A stretch of 64,000 nucleotides of DNA, from positions 18,980-82,979 of the forward strand of contig JAISNN010000032.1 in the NCBI GenBank assembly GCA_031276195.1. The letters run 5' to 3'. The notes under the pieces were generated by a model. That model worked only from the letters and a program-made list of their open reading frames with translations, made no database searches and was not told the origin of the DNA. This stretch comes from Clostridiales bacterium. Its GTDB lineage: Bacteria; Bacillota; Clostridia; Christensenellales; JAISNN01. A program made the position numbers and the translations under genes. Shown in pieces: positions 1 to 8,512 of the stretch. Positions within the stretch are counted from its first letter, which is position 1; each line of letters begins with the position of its first letter.

Positions 1-2
1 AG

Positions 3-2417
3 GGCGAACTTTTTAAGTTTGTAAAGAGCGCGACTTGTCTTGTTTTGGTCATTTTCGTAATGCTCTTTATAATCGTAACCTCCTTAGTCTACGACCCCGA
101 TTCGGAGGGCTTAGGCAATATGGCGGATTTTTTGGGCGGTTCGGTATACGCGGACGACTATTTTTCGGACTTAAAGAACGCGTCCTATTCGGAATATATA
201 GACAGATACGAGATCGAAACGCCCCTCCCCGACGGTGAGATCGAGGCGGAATTTTCTCTCGAATTGAAACAAAAATTTATCACGACCAAGCGTCAAGACT
301 ATTACGCGTCCTTAAACCCCGTCTTGAACGTAGTAAAAGACGTCAGACACCTTTGGGATCCAAAAATCTTTAACTTTATGGCGGAGGATTTTAATTTTTA
401 TAATTTGTTTATCGCGTCGGGCGAAATCTTTTCGGAGAGGAGCGCGGACGTCGAAACTTTGTTTAAAAACAACGGCGCGGATACGATCATAAACATATTG
501 AAAGGCGGCGGCGGCGGTACGCGCGCGATGCTTTTCGAGAGCGAATCAAGGCTGAAACTTCTCGTGGGCGACGATATTTTCGGGCTTATCAATTCCGACG
601 CCGAAAAAAGACGCTTGGTCGAAGTCTTGCATGCCGCCTATAAAATCGAGGGCGGCGGAGCGGTCGCCGCGCTGGTTCATTACGTGTCGTATTTTCAAAG
701 CGTTCACGGGCATATAAACTATATGGCGAAATCGGTGTTCGGCGGAATCGCGGGCAACTTAGACCGCGCGAAAAGATTCTTTTATTACGTCAAGGACAGC
801 GGCTATACTAAGTCCGTGCCGGACTTTATCAACGCGCTGATCTTGGATTACGGAGACGCGTACTACGAACTTAACGACGCTATCGGCAAGGCGGAGGACG
901 ATTACGTCGCAAACGGAAAAAAGTATACGGAAGAGAGCATAGAGGAACTGATCGAGGCGTACAAAAAATTTAATTCGCGGTACTATACCGCGCGCGGAAT
1001 GATCACCGTAGGCTACAATACGGGCGTGAATTTCTTGTTTTTTCCCACGACGCCCGAGGAGGGAAATATAATTTCATCCTTTATCGCGCCCGCGCCCGAA
1101 GCGTATCAAGCCTTTCAAGCGCGGCATACGCGCATATCCGAGGAGTTTAAAAACGCCGACGGAATTCTGGACGAAACAAACGTTTCGCCGAAAATCGTTT
1201 TCGACACGATCAAGGGCTTTTATGAAACGCTGGAATTGGAAGCGTTGGTTTTCACTAAGGAAAGCGTGGATATCTCCGTCAGAATGGAGGACAGTCTCGC
1301 CGTCGCGAACGACAGCCTAAGGATCGTATTCTCAAAGGAAATCTACGACGAAGACTTCGCCTTTATCGACGCGCGGCTCGACGAATTGCTGGTCATTATG
1401 TCGAGATTGTCGCGCTTGGACAACGTGAGCAAATATTACAAGTCGTTCTATCAAGAGCCGCTCATAACCGCGCTTTCGGAGGGCTACGCGGAGGATTTTT
1501 TCGCTCCCGAAGAGTTTTTTAATAACGCGCAAAAATTAGTCATCGAAAGCGGCTACATAAACGAATATTTCAAAAAACAAAATTTCTCCCTCATCGTCGA
1601 ACAAGAAAAATATACGGACGACGACGTGAGCAATATATACGGACTTTTTAACTTTCTCGTCATCGGAACGTCGAAATATTCGCTCAGGAGCGACGTCGCG
1701 AAAATCGTCTTTATGCTGGACAACCGCGAAAGTCTCGGAACGCTGACCACCCCTCTCGCCCTCGACGGCGGTTACGGTTTTCTCTTTTTCTCCTTTTCGA
1801 TTCTCTATCTTTTCCTCATCATCGCGGGAATCGTCATCGGCGCGGGGACGATCGCGGGCGAACATACCGCGGGAACGATAAAACTTTTGTTGATCCGTCC
1901 GTATAAGCGATGGAAGTTTTTGATGTCGAAAATAGTTATGGCGATAATCGTTTTGGCGGCGTTGTTCATAGTTTCATTCCTTTTGCTTTGGCTGATCGGC
2001 GGAATCTTTTGGGGCTTCGAGTCGGAATATAAGGTTCTCGTTATGTTCAACGCGACGAAAGTCATCATTATGAGTCAATTCCAAACCGCCGCGCTGATGG
2101 CATTGTTTTTCTTTATCGAATGCGTCATCTATATGCTGATCTCCGTTATGGTCTCGACGATATTCAAGTCGAAAAGCGGCGCGGTCGCGATCTCGATGGC
2201 GATATACTTCGCCGCGAATATCTTGATCTTGACGCTGTCGTCCAAGAGTTGGTTTAAATACGTGCTTTTTAACAACACGAATCTGTTTTTTTATATGTCA
2301 ACCGGTCCGACGCTGAACGATATGACGTTCGGATTTTCCGTCATCGTGGATCTGATATATATCTTTATCATAATGACTGCGACCTTTTGGGTGTTTACGA
2401 AAAAGGACGCGAATTAA
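3..2417 (+). CDS. ABC-2 type transporter permease, 5'-truncated by window edge
   Basis: The frame is open to the first bases of the window, so the true start lies outside; about 804 residues are visible. There is one membrane span right at the visible start (VLVIFVMLFIIV). A region of roughly 560 residues follows, mostly soluble and presumably outside the membrane. From about base 1770 there are several strongly hydrophobic spans. Between the first two of these lies IAGEHTAGTIKLLLIRP followed by YKRWKFLMSKI, the cytoplasmic loop typical of ABC-2/NatB-like permeases. The permease would form the channel of an exporter whose ATPase is probably encoded just upstream, outside the window. The substrate cannot be told. 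The ORF ends with a short basic tail. No other gene is coupled to it downstream; a GC-rich palindromic repeat follows within 80 bases. Confidence 0.8.
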   Translation, partial: GELFKFVKSATCLVLVIFVMLFIIVTSLVYDPDSEGLGNMADFLGGSVYADDYFSDLKNASYSEYIDRYEIETPLPDGEIEAEFSLELKQKFITTKRQDYYASLNPVLNVVKDVRHLWDPKIFNFMAEDFNFYNLFIASGEIFSERSADVETLFKNNGADTIINILKGGGGGTRAMLFESESRLKLLVGDDIFGLINSDAEKRRLVEVLHAAYKIEGGGAVAALVHYVSYFQSVHGHINYMAKSVFGGIAGNLDRAKRFFYYVKDSGYTKSVPDFINALILDYGDAYYELNDAIGKAEDDYVANGKKYTEESIEELIEAYKKFNSRYYTARGMITVGYNTGVNFLFFPTTPEEGNIISSFIAPAPEAYQAFQARHTRISEEFKNADGILDETNVSPKIVFDTIKGFYETLELEALVFTKESVDISVRMEDSLAVANDSLRIVFSKEIYDEDFAFIDARLDELLVIMSRLSRLDNVSKYYKSFYQEPLITALSEGYAEDFFAPEEFFNNAQKLVIESGYINEYFKKQNFSLIVEQEKYTDDDVSNIYGLFNFLVIGTSKYSLRSDVAKIVFMLDNRESLGTLTTPLALDGGYGFLFFSFSILYLFLIIAGIVIGAGTIAGEHTAGTIKLLLIRPYKRWKFLMSKIVMAIIVLAALFIVSFLLLWLIGGIFWGFESEYKVLVMFNATKVIIMSQFQTAALMALFFFIECVIYMLISVMVSTIFKSKSGAVAISMAIYFAANILILTLSSKSWFKYVLFNNTNLFFYMSTGPTLNDMTFGFSVIVDLIYIFIIMTATFWVFTKKDAN

Positions 2418-2492
2418 AAAAAGGTTTGAAAATATACGGACGGAATATAGAGAATTATAGAAAAACCCTTAAAAATGAGAGAAAAAAAATCT

Positions 2493-2530
2493 GCCGCCCC
2501 ACCCCTACACCCCTCCCACGGAGGGGAATT
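2493..2530. repeat. GC-rich hairpin repeat (family A), single copy
   Basis: A copy of the short dispersed repeat whose core is CCCCTCC-CAC-GGAGGGG, a 7-bp stem with a 3-base loop, preceded by GCCCCACCCCTACA. The same unit occurs at many intergenic sites in this window (see 61763-61953 and 63841-63975). Confidence 0.85.
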
Positions 2531-2608
2531 TCACCGATACTAACCGCCGACCGCTGATACATACCGCCGCATACCGCTAAAATACCGCCGATTACTAAAA
2601 GAGGACTT

Positions 2609-3211
2609 ATGAACGTTCTGATCGCCGACACGACGAGAGAAACTCTATTGCTTATTTTTTTGAAAGGAAACGAAACGTTCGTCCGAAAAAGCGCGGACGC
2701 GAACGGCCGCCATACGGCGCGGCTTTTTAGCGAAATCGACGCGCTTTTAAAAGAAGCGGGGGCGGACGCGCAAGAGATTGACTTTTTTGCGGGCGCGGTG
2801 GGACCGGGATCGTATACGGGGATCAGAATCGGCGTTTGCGCGTTGACGGCGATGGCAAAGGCGTTGAAAAAACCGCTCGTTTCGGTCAATTCTCTGGAAG
2901 TTTTTGCATATAAAAACCGCGGTATAGAAGCGCGGATTTTTCTCGTCGACAGCGGACACGACTACTACGCTTTGGAACGGACGGACGGAGGCGGAAAAAA
3001 GTATTTTATTTTGAATTACGACGAACTGAAAAAATATAAAAACGCCGTGAAAAGAGACGAAAACGACTGCTATGCGGACGAAATTATAGGGCTGGTCAAG
3101 GAAAAAATCGCAAACGGAGAATACGGCGATACTATGGTTCCGTTTTATATGAAAAAATCTCAGGCGGGACGGGAATACCGTGGCGCGGCAGACCCGGGAA
3201 TCGTTTTGTGA
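2609..3211 (+). CDS. tsaB: tRNA threonylcarbamoyladenosine biosynthesis protein TsaB
   Basis: A 200-residue protein, slightly shorter than the usual 220-240. It has the N-terminal actin-like fold signature (NVLIADTTRETLLLIFLKG) and the diagnostic GPGSYTGIRIGV motif around residues 69-80. TsaB is the inactive paralogue that pairs with TsaD (and TsaE) to make the t6A base at position 37 of ANN-decoding tRNAs, in the cytoplasm. The start follows AGAGGA seven bases upstream. rimI lies 340 bases downstream, the partner commonly found in tsaE-tsaB-rimI-tsaD clusters; tsaD and tsaE are not in the window. The C-terminal part is poorly conserved, so function rests on the N-terminal motifs and the context. 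Confidence 0.9.
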   Translation: MNVLIADTTRETLLLIFLKGNETFVRKSADANGRHTARLFSEIDALLKEAGADAQEIDFFAGAVGPGSYTGIRIGVCALTAMAKALKKPLVSVNSLEVFAYKNRGIEARIFLVDSGHDYYALERTDGGGKKYFILNYDELKKYKNAVKRDENDCYADEIIGLVKEKIANGEYGDTMVPFYMKKSQAGREYRGAADPGIVL

Positions 3212-3551
3212 TAAGGAAAGGGTTTGAGTCAAAAAACGCGGTAAAAACGCGGTAAAAACGCCCGAAACACGCCGTGAAAAATATCCGGAATCCGTCAAAA
3301 GAATTGCGGTTTGAAACTGCGGAAAGGCGGTATAAGAGAGGAATTTTAGAGGCGGAACAAGCGATATAAAAACCGCTATAAGAGGGGATTTAAGGCGGAA
3401 TAATCCGGAATCCGTCAAAAGAATTGCGGTTTGAAACTGCGGAAAGGACGGTATAAGAGAGGAATTTTCGAGGCGGAGCAAGCGATATAAAACCGCTATA
3501 AGAATGGCAAAATTTTAAGACAATATTTACAACGCGGGATTCGTAAAAAAT
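3212..3551. repeat. Spacer with 120-bp direct repeat between tsaB and rimI
   Basis: Two copies of a roughly 100-base unit with a 120-base period (3283-3383 and 3403-3503), more than 90 percent identical. Each begins ATCCGGAATCCGTC and ends in an AAAACCGCTATAAGA-like string. No start codon plus ribosome site gives a credible gene here. Confidence 0.8.
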
Positions 3552-3977
3552 ATGATTAGAAATGCCGGAATAGGCGATATAAAAAAAATCGGCGGAATCG
3601 AAAAGGAAAATTTTCACGACGCGTGGAGCGGAGAAATGATACGCGGTACGCTGGAAAATCCGTCGGGAGAGGCGTTCGTTTTCGAGGAGGACGGGCGCGT
3701 CGTTTCGTATGTCTGCCTGCTCGCGGCGTGCGGCGAGGCGGAGATTTTGAGAATCGGAACCGAAGGAAAAAATAAACGCAAAGGATACGCGGGCGCGCTC
3801 GTCGAATATACTTTAAAAAGCCTTAAAAAACGCGGTATAGACTCGCTTTTTTTGGAGGTTCGTTCCGATAACCTTCCCGCCAAAAAACTGTATGAAAAAT
3901 ACGGTTTCCAAAAAATCGCCGTCAGAAAAAAATATTACGGCGATACGGACGCGGAAATTTATAAATACGTTTTTTAA
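3552..3977 (+). CDS. rimI: Ribosomal-protein-alanine N-acetyltransferase RimI-like GNAT
   Basis: A 141-residue single-domain GNAT acetyltransferase. Visible GNAT features are the acetyl-CoA pyrophosphate loop region (EGKNKRKGYAGALVEYTL, residues about 75-92), a RimI-type LEVRSDNLPAKKLYEKYGF block (about 101-119) and a terminal Y-Y-D/E-rich strand. RimI acetylates the N-terminal alanine of ribosomal protein S18; in many bacteria its gene sits beside tsaB, as here. No strong Shine-Dalgarno is visible before the ATG at 3552, but the protein alignment of the family starts at this residue. Confidence in GNAT is high; the S18 substrate is inferred from context. Confidence 0.85.
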   Translation: MIRNAGIGDIKKIGGIEKENFHDAWSGEMIRGTLENPSGEAFVFEEDGRVVSYVCLLAACGEAEILRIGTEGKNKRKGYAGALVEYTLKSLKKRGIDSLFLEVRSDNLPAKKLYEKYGFQKIAVRKKYYGDTDAEIYKYVF

Positions 3978-4009
3978 GGTTTTTTGAATTTTTATTTTTA
4001 AACGCGAAA

Positions 4010-4062
4010 GAAAACTTTTTCGTAAAAAGTTTTCTCCCGTACTCTCTTTCAAAAACTTTTAA
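4010..4062 (+). terminator. Hairpin after rimI; copy of dispersed repeat family C
   Basis: An 11-bp stem GAAAACTTTTT/AAAAAGTTTTC with a CGT loop, followed by a CTCTTTCAAAAACTTTTA-like tail. The same hairpin plus tail recurs near 11915-11970 and 60319-60371, each time downstream of a gene or terminator. It probably acts as a terminator but is also clearly a repeat family. Confidence 0.6.
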
Positions 4063-4568
4063 TGATTTTAAGAGGAGCGGAGCATTCGCTAAATAAAAGT
4101 AAAATCCGCTTTTCTTTAAAAAAACTTTCCGCTAATTTTGAGAGGAGCGGAATATCCGTTAATTCAAAATAAATCAAAGAGAAAAAAGAGGCGTTAAATA
4201 AGCGTAATAAATCGGAGAAAAAAAAGGGGATGCGGAGAAATCAAATAAACGTGATATAAAATATAAAAAACAAAACAAGGGACTGCTGAAAAGTCAAATA
4301 AACGTGATATAATATAAAAAAACAGAACAAGCGGCGCGGAAAAGTCAAACGTAGTAAATATAAAAAAACAAAACAAACGGCGGCGACAAAGCAATGAGCG
4401 TGATATAAAATATAAAAAAAATAAAACAAGCGGCGCGGAAAAAATAAAAGATTCCGCGCCGTTCGTTTTGAATAGAAACAATGATTGAGTTAAAAAATCG
4501 TTGACGGTTCTCGTTTTTTAAAGGTTTTTCAATGAAAAACGCGTCTAAAAATCTTTCCGCTTTAATCG
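4063..4568. repeat. A-rich degenerate tandem repeats, no gene seen
   Basis: From about 4235 to 4445 the motif ATATAAAAAACAAAACAAG with GCGGCGCGGAAAAGTC-like links recurs four times with irregular spacing. The reading frames that cross it on the minus strand are low-complexity Phe/Leu/Tyr strings and do not resemble proteins. Confidence 0.7.
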
Positions 4569-4580
4569 CGGTTTCGTTTT

Positions 4581-4656
4581 TGGTGGAAACAACAGGGCTC
4601 GAACCTGTGACCCCTTGCGTGTGGAGCAAGTGCTCTCCCGACTGAGCTATGCTTCC
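4581..4656 (-). tRNA. tRNA-Val, anticodon CAC, with C at position 33
   Basis: A 76-base cloverleaf read on the minus strand. The acceptor stem GGAAGCA/TGTTTCC pairs with one G-U; the D stem is GCTC/GAGC; the anticodon stem CTTGC/GCAAG holds the loop TCCACAC; the T arm has ACAGG-TTCGAGC-CCTGT; discriminator A and an encoded CCA follow. Counting from the stem gives anticodon CAC (valine GUG codons). The base before the anticodon is C instead of the nearly universal U33. The alternative reading CCA (Trp) would need a different stem and is not supported by pairing. Confidence 0.9.
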
Positions 4657-4668
4657 GCGAATGATATC

Positions 4669-4697
4669 ATTATAGCATAAATTTTATTTTAGCGCAA
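4669..4697 (-). promoter_or_regulatory. Promoter of tRNA-Val
   Basis: On the minus strand, TTGCGC, a 17-base spacer and a perfect TATAAT lie a dozen bases before the mature tRNA 5' end. Confidence 0.65.
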
Positions 4698-4810
4698 TTA
4701 TTTTAGCGTATTTTTTTAAGAATGCGTTTTTTTGTTATTCTTTAAAAAGTATATCGCAATTTAATTTGCAATTTAATTTACAAATTTTTAAAAAATTTTT
4801 CAAAAGGCTA

Positions 4811-4839
4811 TTGACAAAAGGTGAAAAGGGTGGTACAAT
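4811..4839 (+). promoter_or_regulatory. Sigma-A promoter for the collagen-like lipoprotein genes
   Basis: TTGACA, a 17-base spacer and TACAAT. The predicted transcript has a leader of about 220 bases before the ATG at 5067; the leader is AT-rich in its second half, and I recognise no riboswitch class in it. Confidence 0.75.
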
Positions 4840-5066
4840 TTTTATAATTTAGAATAGCGGAGTTGTTTTATTTGTACGTTCGGGCGGCGGTCGGTTGAAA
4901 TCGGGGGTATGCTTTTATGAAACCGGCGCGAATGCTCGATTTAGATTCGCGTATACTTAAATTATACGAAAAAATAATTTTGCGTATAATTTCTTATTCG
5001 TAAATTATAATACAAAAAAAACAATTCGGATTTTATATCAAAAACTTTACGGAGGAACAAAAAAAT

Positions 5067-5702
5067 ATGAAAAGGTCTACAAAATGCGCTTTATGCGTGC
5101 TGCTTTGCGTTTGCGTGGTCTTTTTCGCTACGGCTTGCGATGTTTTTCAAAAAACGGTGACTCTCAAATTCGCCTTGTCCGAAGATGGTTATCTCACAAT
5201 TAACGGCGAAAAAACACCTATTCCGCTAGGTAACGACGGTCTTCCCGGCGAAGACGGCAAAGACGGCAAAGACGGCAAAGACGGCATAGACGGCACGGTC
5301 GGTCCGAAAGGCGACACCGGTCCGCAAGGTCCGAAGGGTGATACCGGTCCGCAAGGCGAAAAGGGCAGGGACGGCGTCGACGGCGAAAAGGGCGAAAAGG
5401 GCGATGACGGTCCGCAAGGTCCGCAAGGTCCGCAAGGTCAAAAAGGCGACACGGGTCCGCAAGGTCCGAAAGGCGATACCGGCGCACCCGGCGCGCAAGG
5501 TCCAAAAGGCGATACAGGCGCACCCGGCGCGCAAGGTCCGAAAGGCGACAAGGGCGAGGACGGCGAAAAAGGCGATACGGGAAAAAGCGCGTACGAACTC
5601 TATAAGGACTATTACTTCAACGAGTTCGGCGAGGAGTATACGGGCGACGAGCAAACTTATATCGAAGATTTGGTTTCCGGCAGACTGAGAACGGCGAATT
5701 AA
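5067..5702 (+). CDS. Collagen-like (Gly-X-Y) lipoprotein
   Basis: A 211-residue protein with three parts. A lipoprotein-type signal sequence (hydrophobic LCVLLCVCVVFFATAC, lipid attachment predicted at the Cys around residue 24) is followed by a short globular stretch to about residue 55. Next comes a collagen domain of about 40 Gly-X-Y triplets (runs such as GPQGPKGDTGPQGPKGDTG, residues about 58-170). A C-terminal cap of about 40 residues (SAYELYKDYYFNEFGEEYTG) follows. Such proteins trimerise through the GXY helix and are displayed on the cell surface. The AGGAGG-like site GGAGGAAC lies 9-14 bases before the ATG. The next gene encodes a larger protein with the same signal/linker/GXY/cap order, so the pair probably arose by duplication. 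Role in adhesion is possible but not shown. Confidence 0.85.
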   Translation: MKRSTKCALCVLLCVCVVFFATACDVFQKTVTLKFALSEDGYLTINGEKTPIPLGNDGLPGEDGKDGKDGKDGIDGTVGPKGDTGPQGPKGDTGPQGEKGRDGVDGEKGEKGDDGPQGPQGPQGQKGDTGPQGPKGDTGAPGAQGPKGDTGAPGAQGPKGDKGEDGEKGDTGKSAYELYKDYYFNEFGEEYTGDEQTYIEDLVSGRLRTAN

Positions 5703-5912
5703 GGGCGGTTAAACGGAATTTGCGGTTTTAATCCGGGCGCGTTATGTAAATTTGCGTGAATAAACCCTTGCGGGGGCAATAAGCGCGAAAACGCCGTTGA
5801 TCCGGATTGATCTTGACGCGCCGCGGATTTGCGTAAAATGCGCAAATTTGCGTATTTGAATTTTTCAGCGCGGCGGATTTCGGCGTTTTCCGGAATATTT
5901 GGAGGAATGAAG

Positions 5913-7880
5913 ATGAAAATATTTTCTAAACGGATTTTATGTGTTTTGCTCGCCCTTACCGTCGTACTCTTTGCGGCAGGCTGCGAGCCGAAGACAAATA
6001 TGCCCGGAATCAGCATTTCGGGCGACGGTTATATTGTCGTGGACGGCGTGAGAACCGTCAAGATCAAAGGAGAGGGCGGAAAGGACGGCGTAAACGGAAA
6101 GGACGGCGTAAACGGAACCGACGGCGTTAGTCCCAAAGGCGAGACGGGCGATCCCGGCGCGAAAGGACCGGACGGCGACCAAGGTCCGAAGGGCGGCGAC
6201 GGCAAGAACGGAGCAAGTCCTAAGGGCGATCCGGGCGGTACGGGTATCCCCGGCATCCCCGGCACTAAAGGCGAAACGGGCGATCCCGGCGCGCAAGGTC
6301 AGAAAGGTAATGACGGCGCACCCGGCGCGAAAGGTCCGAAAGGCGACGACGGCGCACCCGGCGCGCAAGGTCCGCAAGGCGATCGGGGCAATGAGGGCGA
6401 GACGGGCGATCCGGGCGAAACCGCGTACGAGATATACAGAAAATATAACCCCGACTATACGGCGGGCGAAACGCAATGGTACAAAGACCTAAAGACCGGA
6501 ATCTTGGCGGTGTATAACTATCCGCTCGTCGAAAACGGCACGCTCAAAGACGCTTCAACCGCCGCCGGAACGGTAAGCCCAAGCGGAGAATATCTCAACT
6601 TTTCAAACGCGAGACTGAGTTTCGCGAATTTGACCGTGATTAAAAAATCGGGAGGAGCGGCGCAAACGTTGACGAATACCGCCGTCGTTCCCGTTACTTC
6701 CGAATCGAAATGGAGCGTCGAAATCGAAGGAATCTTGGGGGAAAGCGACGGACAACAGTTTTTGGCAAGTACGTCCTCGAATATCGATAAAAAAATATAC
6801 GTCGGAAGCAACTATTCAAAAGGCGCGATATATATCGGCGTCCGCTTGGGCGGTGACAATTATAACTATACATGGCAGCTGCCGAATAAAGAAGTTATGA
6901 AGACGAACCAAAAATATGTCGTCAGTTTCGACGGCGAACAGTTCTATCTCTCGTTAAACGACGGTGAAAAAATGAGAATGAACGGGCTCATGCTCAACGG
7001 CGGCAGTCTTTTTAACGCCGGAGGTGCGCTTTCGTCGAAAGAACTTTTGACGAAAATCGTCGCCGTAACGGGACAAAAATTCTTTAAATTGACCGCCGCG
7101 GGCAGCGAGGGTTTTCTTATCGGCGGAGCGAAAATCAAAACCTTTAAGATCAAAACGTCGCACCTTTTGGAGTATGCCGAATTGAACGGAACGCATCCGC
7201 TCGCAAGTAAAAATATATATTATCTCGGTTCGTCGATTACGAGAGGGTATGTTACGGATGGTCAGTCGTTTGCCGATCATATAAAAGCAATTACCGGCAA
7301 CACATTCACAAAGAGTGCGGTTGATTCAACGACATTGACATTAGGCGCTTGCGCGTATGAATCAATGTATCCGAAAAGAGAATATACGAGAAGACTTGAC
7401 AGATCGGCGGATGGCGATAATCTTCCCGTGATAGCCGACGGGAAACCCGATTTTCTAATCGTACAGTTTAGTACGAACGATTTTAAAAACGGCGCTGCAC
7501 TCGGGTATGTAACCGATAATTCAAAGAAAAGCGTAGGTGATATGAATCTAAATACAATCTTGGGATCTATTGAATATATCATAGCATACACAAAACAGCA
7601 ATCACCCACCACAAGAGTTTTATTCGTTGCGGGTCCGGTAAGCGCCGGGAGCGGCTTTTCGGCTGGAGCTAAAAGCACTTATGAGAGTACGTTAAACGTT
7701 CTGAAAACTACTTTGGTAGAAAAGTGGAGTGCCGAAGGGTTCGGTGTAATCGATATACACAACGCCGACTTTATAAATCTCGGATCGGTGACGTATTGGT
7801 CGGACGAGATTCACCCGCATTCAAAGGGCTATTGGGGCGTGTTTGTTCCGAATATGATCGAATATCTTTTGTATTGCTGA
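5913..7880 (+). CDS. Collagen-like lipoprotein with C-terminal SGNH/GDSL esterase-like domain
   Basis: A 655-residue protein. The ATG at 5913 is chosen because GGAGG lies seven bases before it; the frame is open further upstream. It has a lipoprotein signal (LLALTVVLFAAGC). A strand resembling the preceding protein follows (ISGDGYIVVDG against LSEDGYLTINGEK). The GXY domain covers residues about 55-175. A jelly-roll-like middle domain covers about 180-410. The C-terminal domain has SGNH block-like motifs: GSSITRG (block I, replacing GDS), QFSTNDF (block III, N) and SDEIHPHSKGY (block V, D-x-x-H). It is probably a surface esterase or carbohydrate deacetylase. From about base 7200 codon choice is less GC-biased than in the rest of the gene, which suggests the esterase part was acquired separately. 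Confidence 0.8.
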   Translation: MKIFSKRILCVLLALTVVLFAAGCEPKTNMPGISISGDGYIVVDGVRTVKIKGEGGKDGVNGKDGVNGTDGVSPKGETGDPGAKGPDGDQGPKGGDGKNGASPKGDPGGTGIPGIPGTKGETGDPGAQGQKGNDGAPGAKGPKGDDGAPGAQGPQGDRGNEGETGDPGETAYEIYRKYNPDYTAGETQWYKDLKTGILAVYNYPLVENGTLKDASTAAGTVSPSGEYLNFSNARLSFANLTVIKKSGGAAQTLTNTAVVPVTSESKWSVEIEGILGESDGQQFLASTSSNIDKKIYVGSNYSKGAIYIGVRLGGDNYNYTWQLPNKEVMKTNQKYVVSFDGEQFYLSLNDGEKMRMNGLMLNGGSLFNAGGALSSKELLTKIVAVTGQKFFKLTAAGSEGFLIGGAKIKTFKIKTSHLLEYAELNGTHPLASKNIYYLGSSITRGYVTDGQSFADHIKAITGNTFTKSAVDSTTLTLGACAYESMYPKREYTRRLDRSADGDNLPVIADGKPDFLIVQFSTNDFKNGAALGYVTDNSKKSVGDMNLNTILGSIEYIIAYTKQQSPTTRVLFVAGPVSAGSGFSAGAKSTYESTLNVLKTTLVEKWSAEGFGVIDIHNADFINLGSVTYWSDEIHPHSKGYWGVFVPNMIEYLLYC

Positions 7881-7908
7881 TAAACGGTTGTAAAATTAAG
7901 TCTAATTA

Positions 7909-7947
7909 TAAAAAAGATCCGACGTTGTTTTATCGGGTCTTTTTTTG
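7909..7947 (+). terminator. Intrinsic terminator after the SGNH gene
   Basis: Stem AAAAGATCCGA / TCGGGTCTTTTT with a run of seven T at the end. Confidence 0.85.
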
Positions 7948-8122
7948 AGCAGTTTGGGTTAAAGACGTTTTCAATCGGGGAAATACGCGCCGCCGCCGCA
8001 AAAATCGTGAAATAAAGGCAAAAAAAACGAAAAGTTTTAGGAATGTTTGATAACCGACCTTGTTTTGCTTGCTAAAATTTTCGTTTTATATTAGAATTAT
8101 ACGGCGGTAAGGATAGACGCAA

Positions 8123-8431
8123 AATTAACCGGCATACAAAAAAAGAAACCGGCGTACAAAAAAATATCGGAATGCCGGAAAAAACCGGCGGATATACGAA
8201 AAAAAACGCTTAGAATGCCGGGAAAATTAAAAAACGGTTTGGTATATAAAAATTAACCGGCATACAAAAAAAAGAAACCGGCGGACAAAAAAATATCGGA
8301 ATGCCGGAAAAAACCGGCGGATATACGAAAAAAAACGCTTAGAATGCCGGGAAAATTAAAAAACGGTTTGGTATATAAAAATTAACCGGCATACAAAAAA
8401 AGAAACCGGCGGACAAAAAACGCTTAGAACG
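8123..8431. repeat. 128-bp tandem repeat, about 2.4 copies
   Basis: Units start at about 8123, 8251 and 8380 with AATTAACCGGCATACAAAA. They contain AACCGGC / GCCGG inverted motifs and end GGTTTGGTATATAAA. Copies one and two are almost identical. The region 7948-8122 before it holds no gene that I can see. Confidence 0.85.
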
Positions 8432-8512
8432 CCGTAAAAGTGAAAAAAACAATTTCAACAAAAAATAATTAACATAAAAAAAATTTTTAAGAAAGTTGCG
8501 GGAGGTTTATCA

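Noticed and set aside
4194..4629. Minus-strand ORFs rich in Phe, Leu and Tyr near the tRNA
   Set aside because: They arise from A-rich degenerate repeats on the plus strand; one also runs through the tRNA.
5218..6476. Long minus-strand ORFs with LADLADR or FRTLRAGCA repeats
   Set aside because: They are shadows of the Gly-X-Y codons of the two collagen-like genes.
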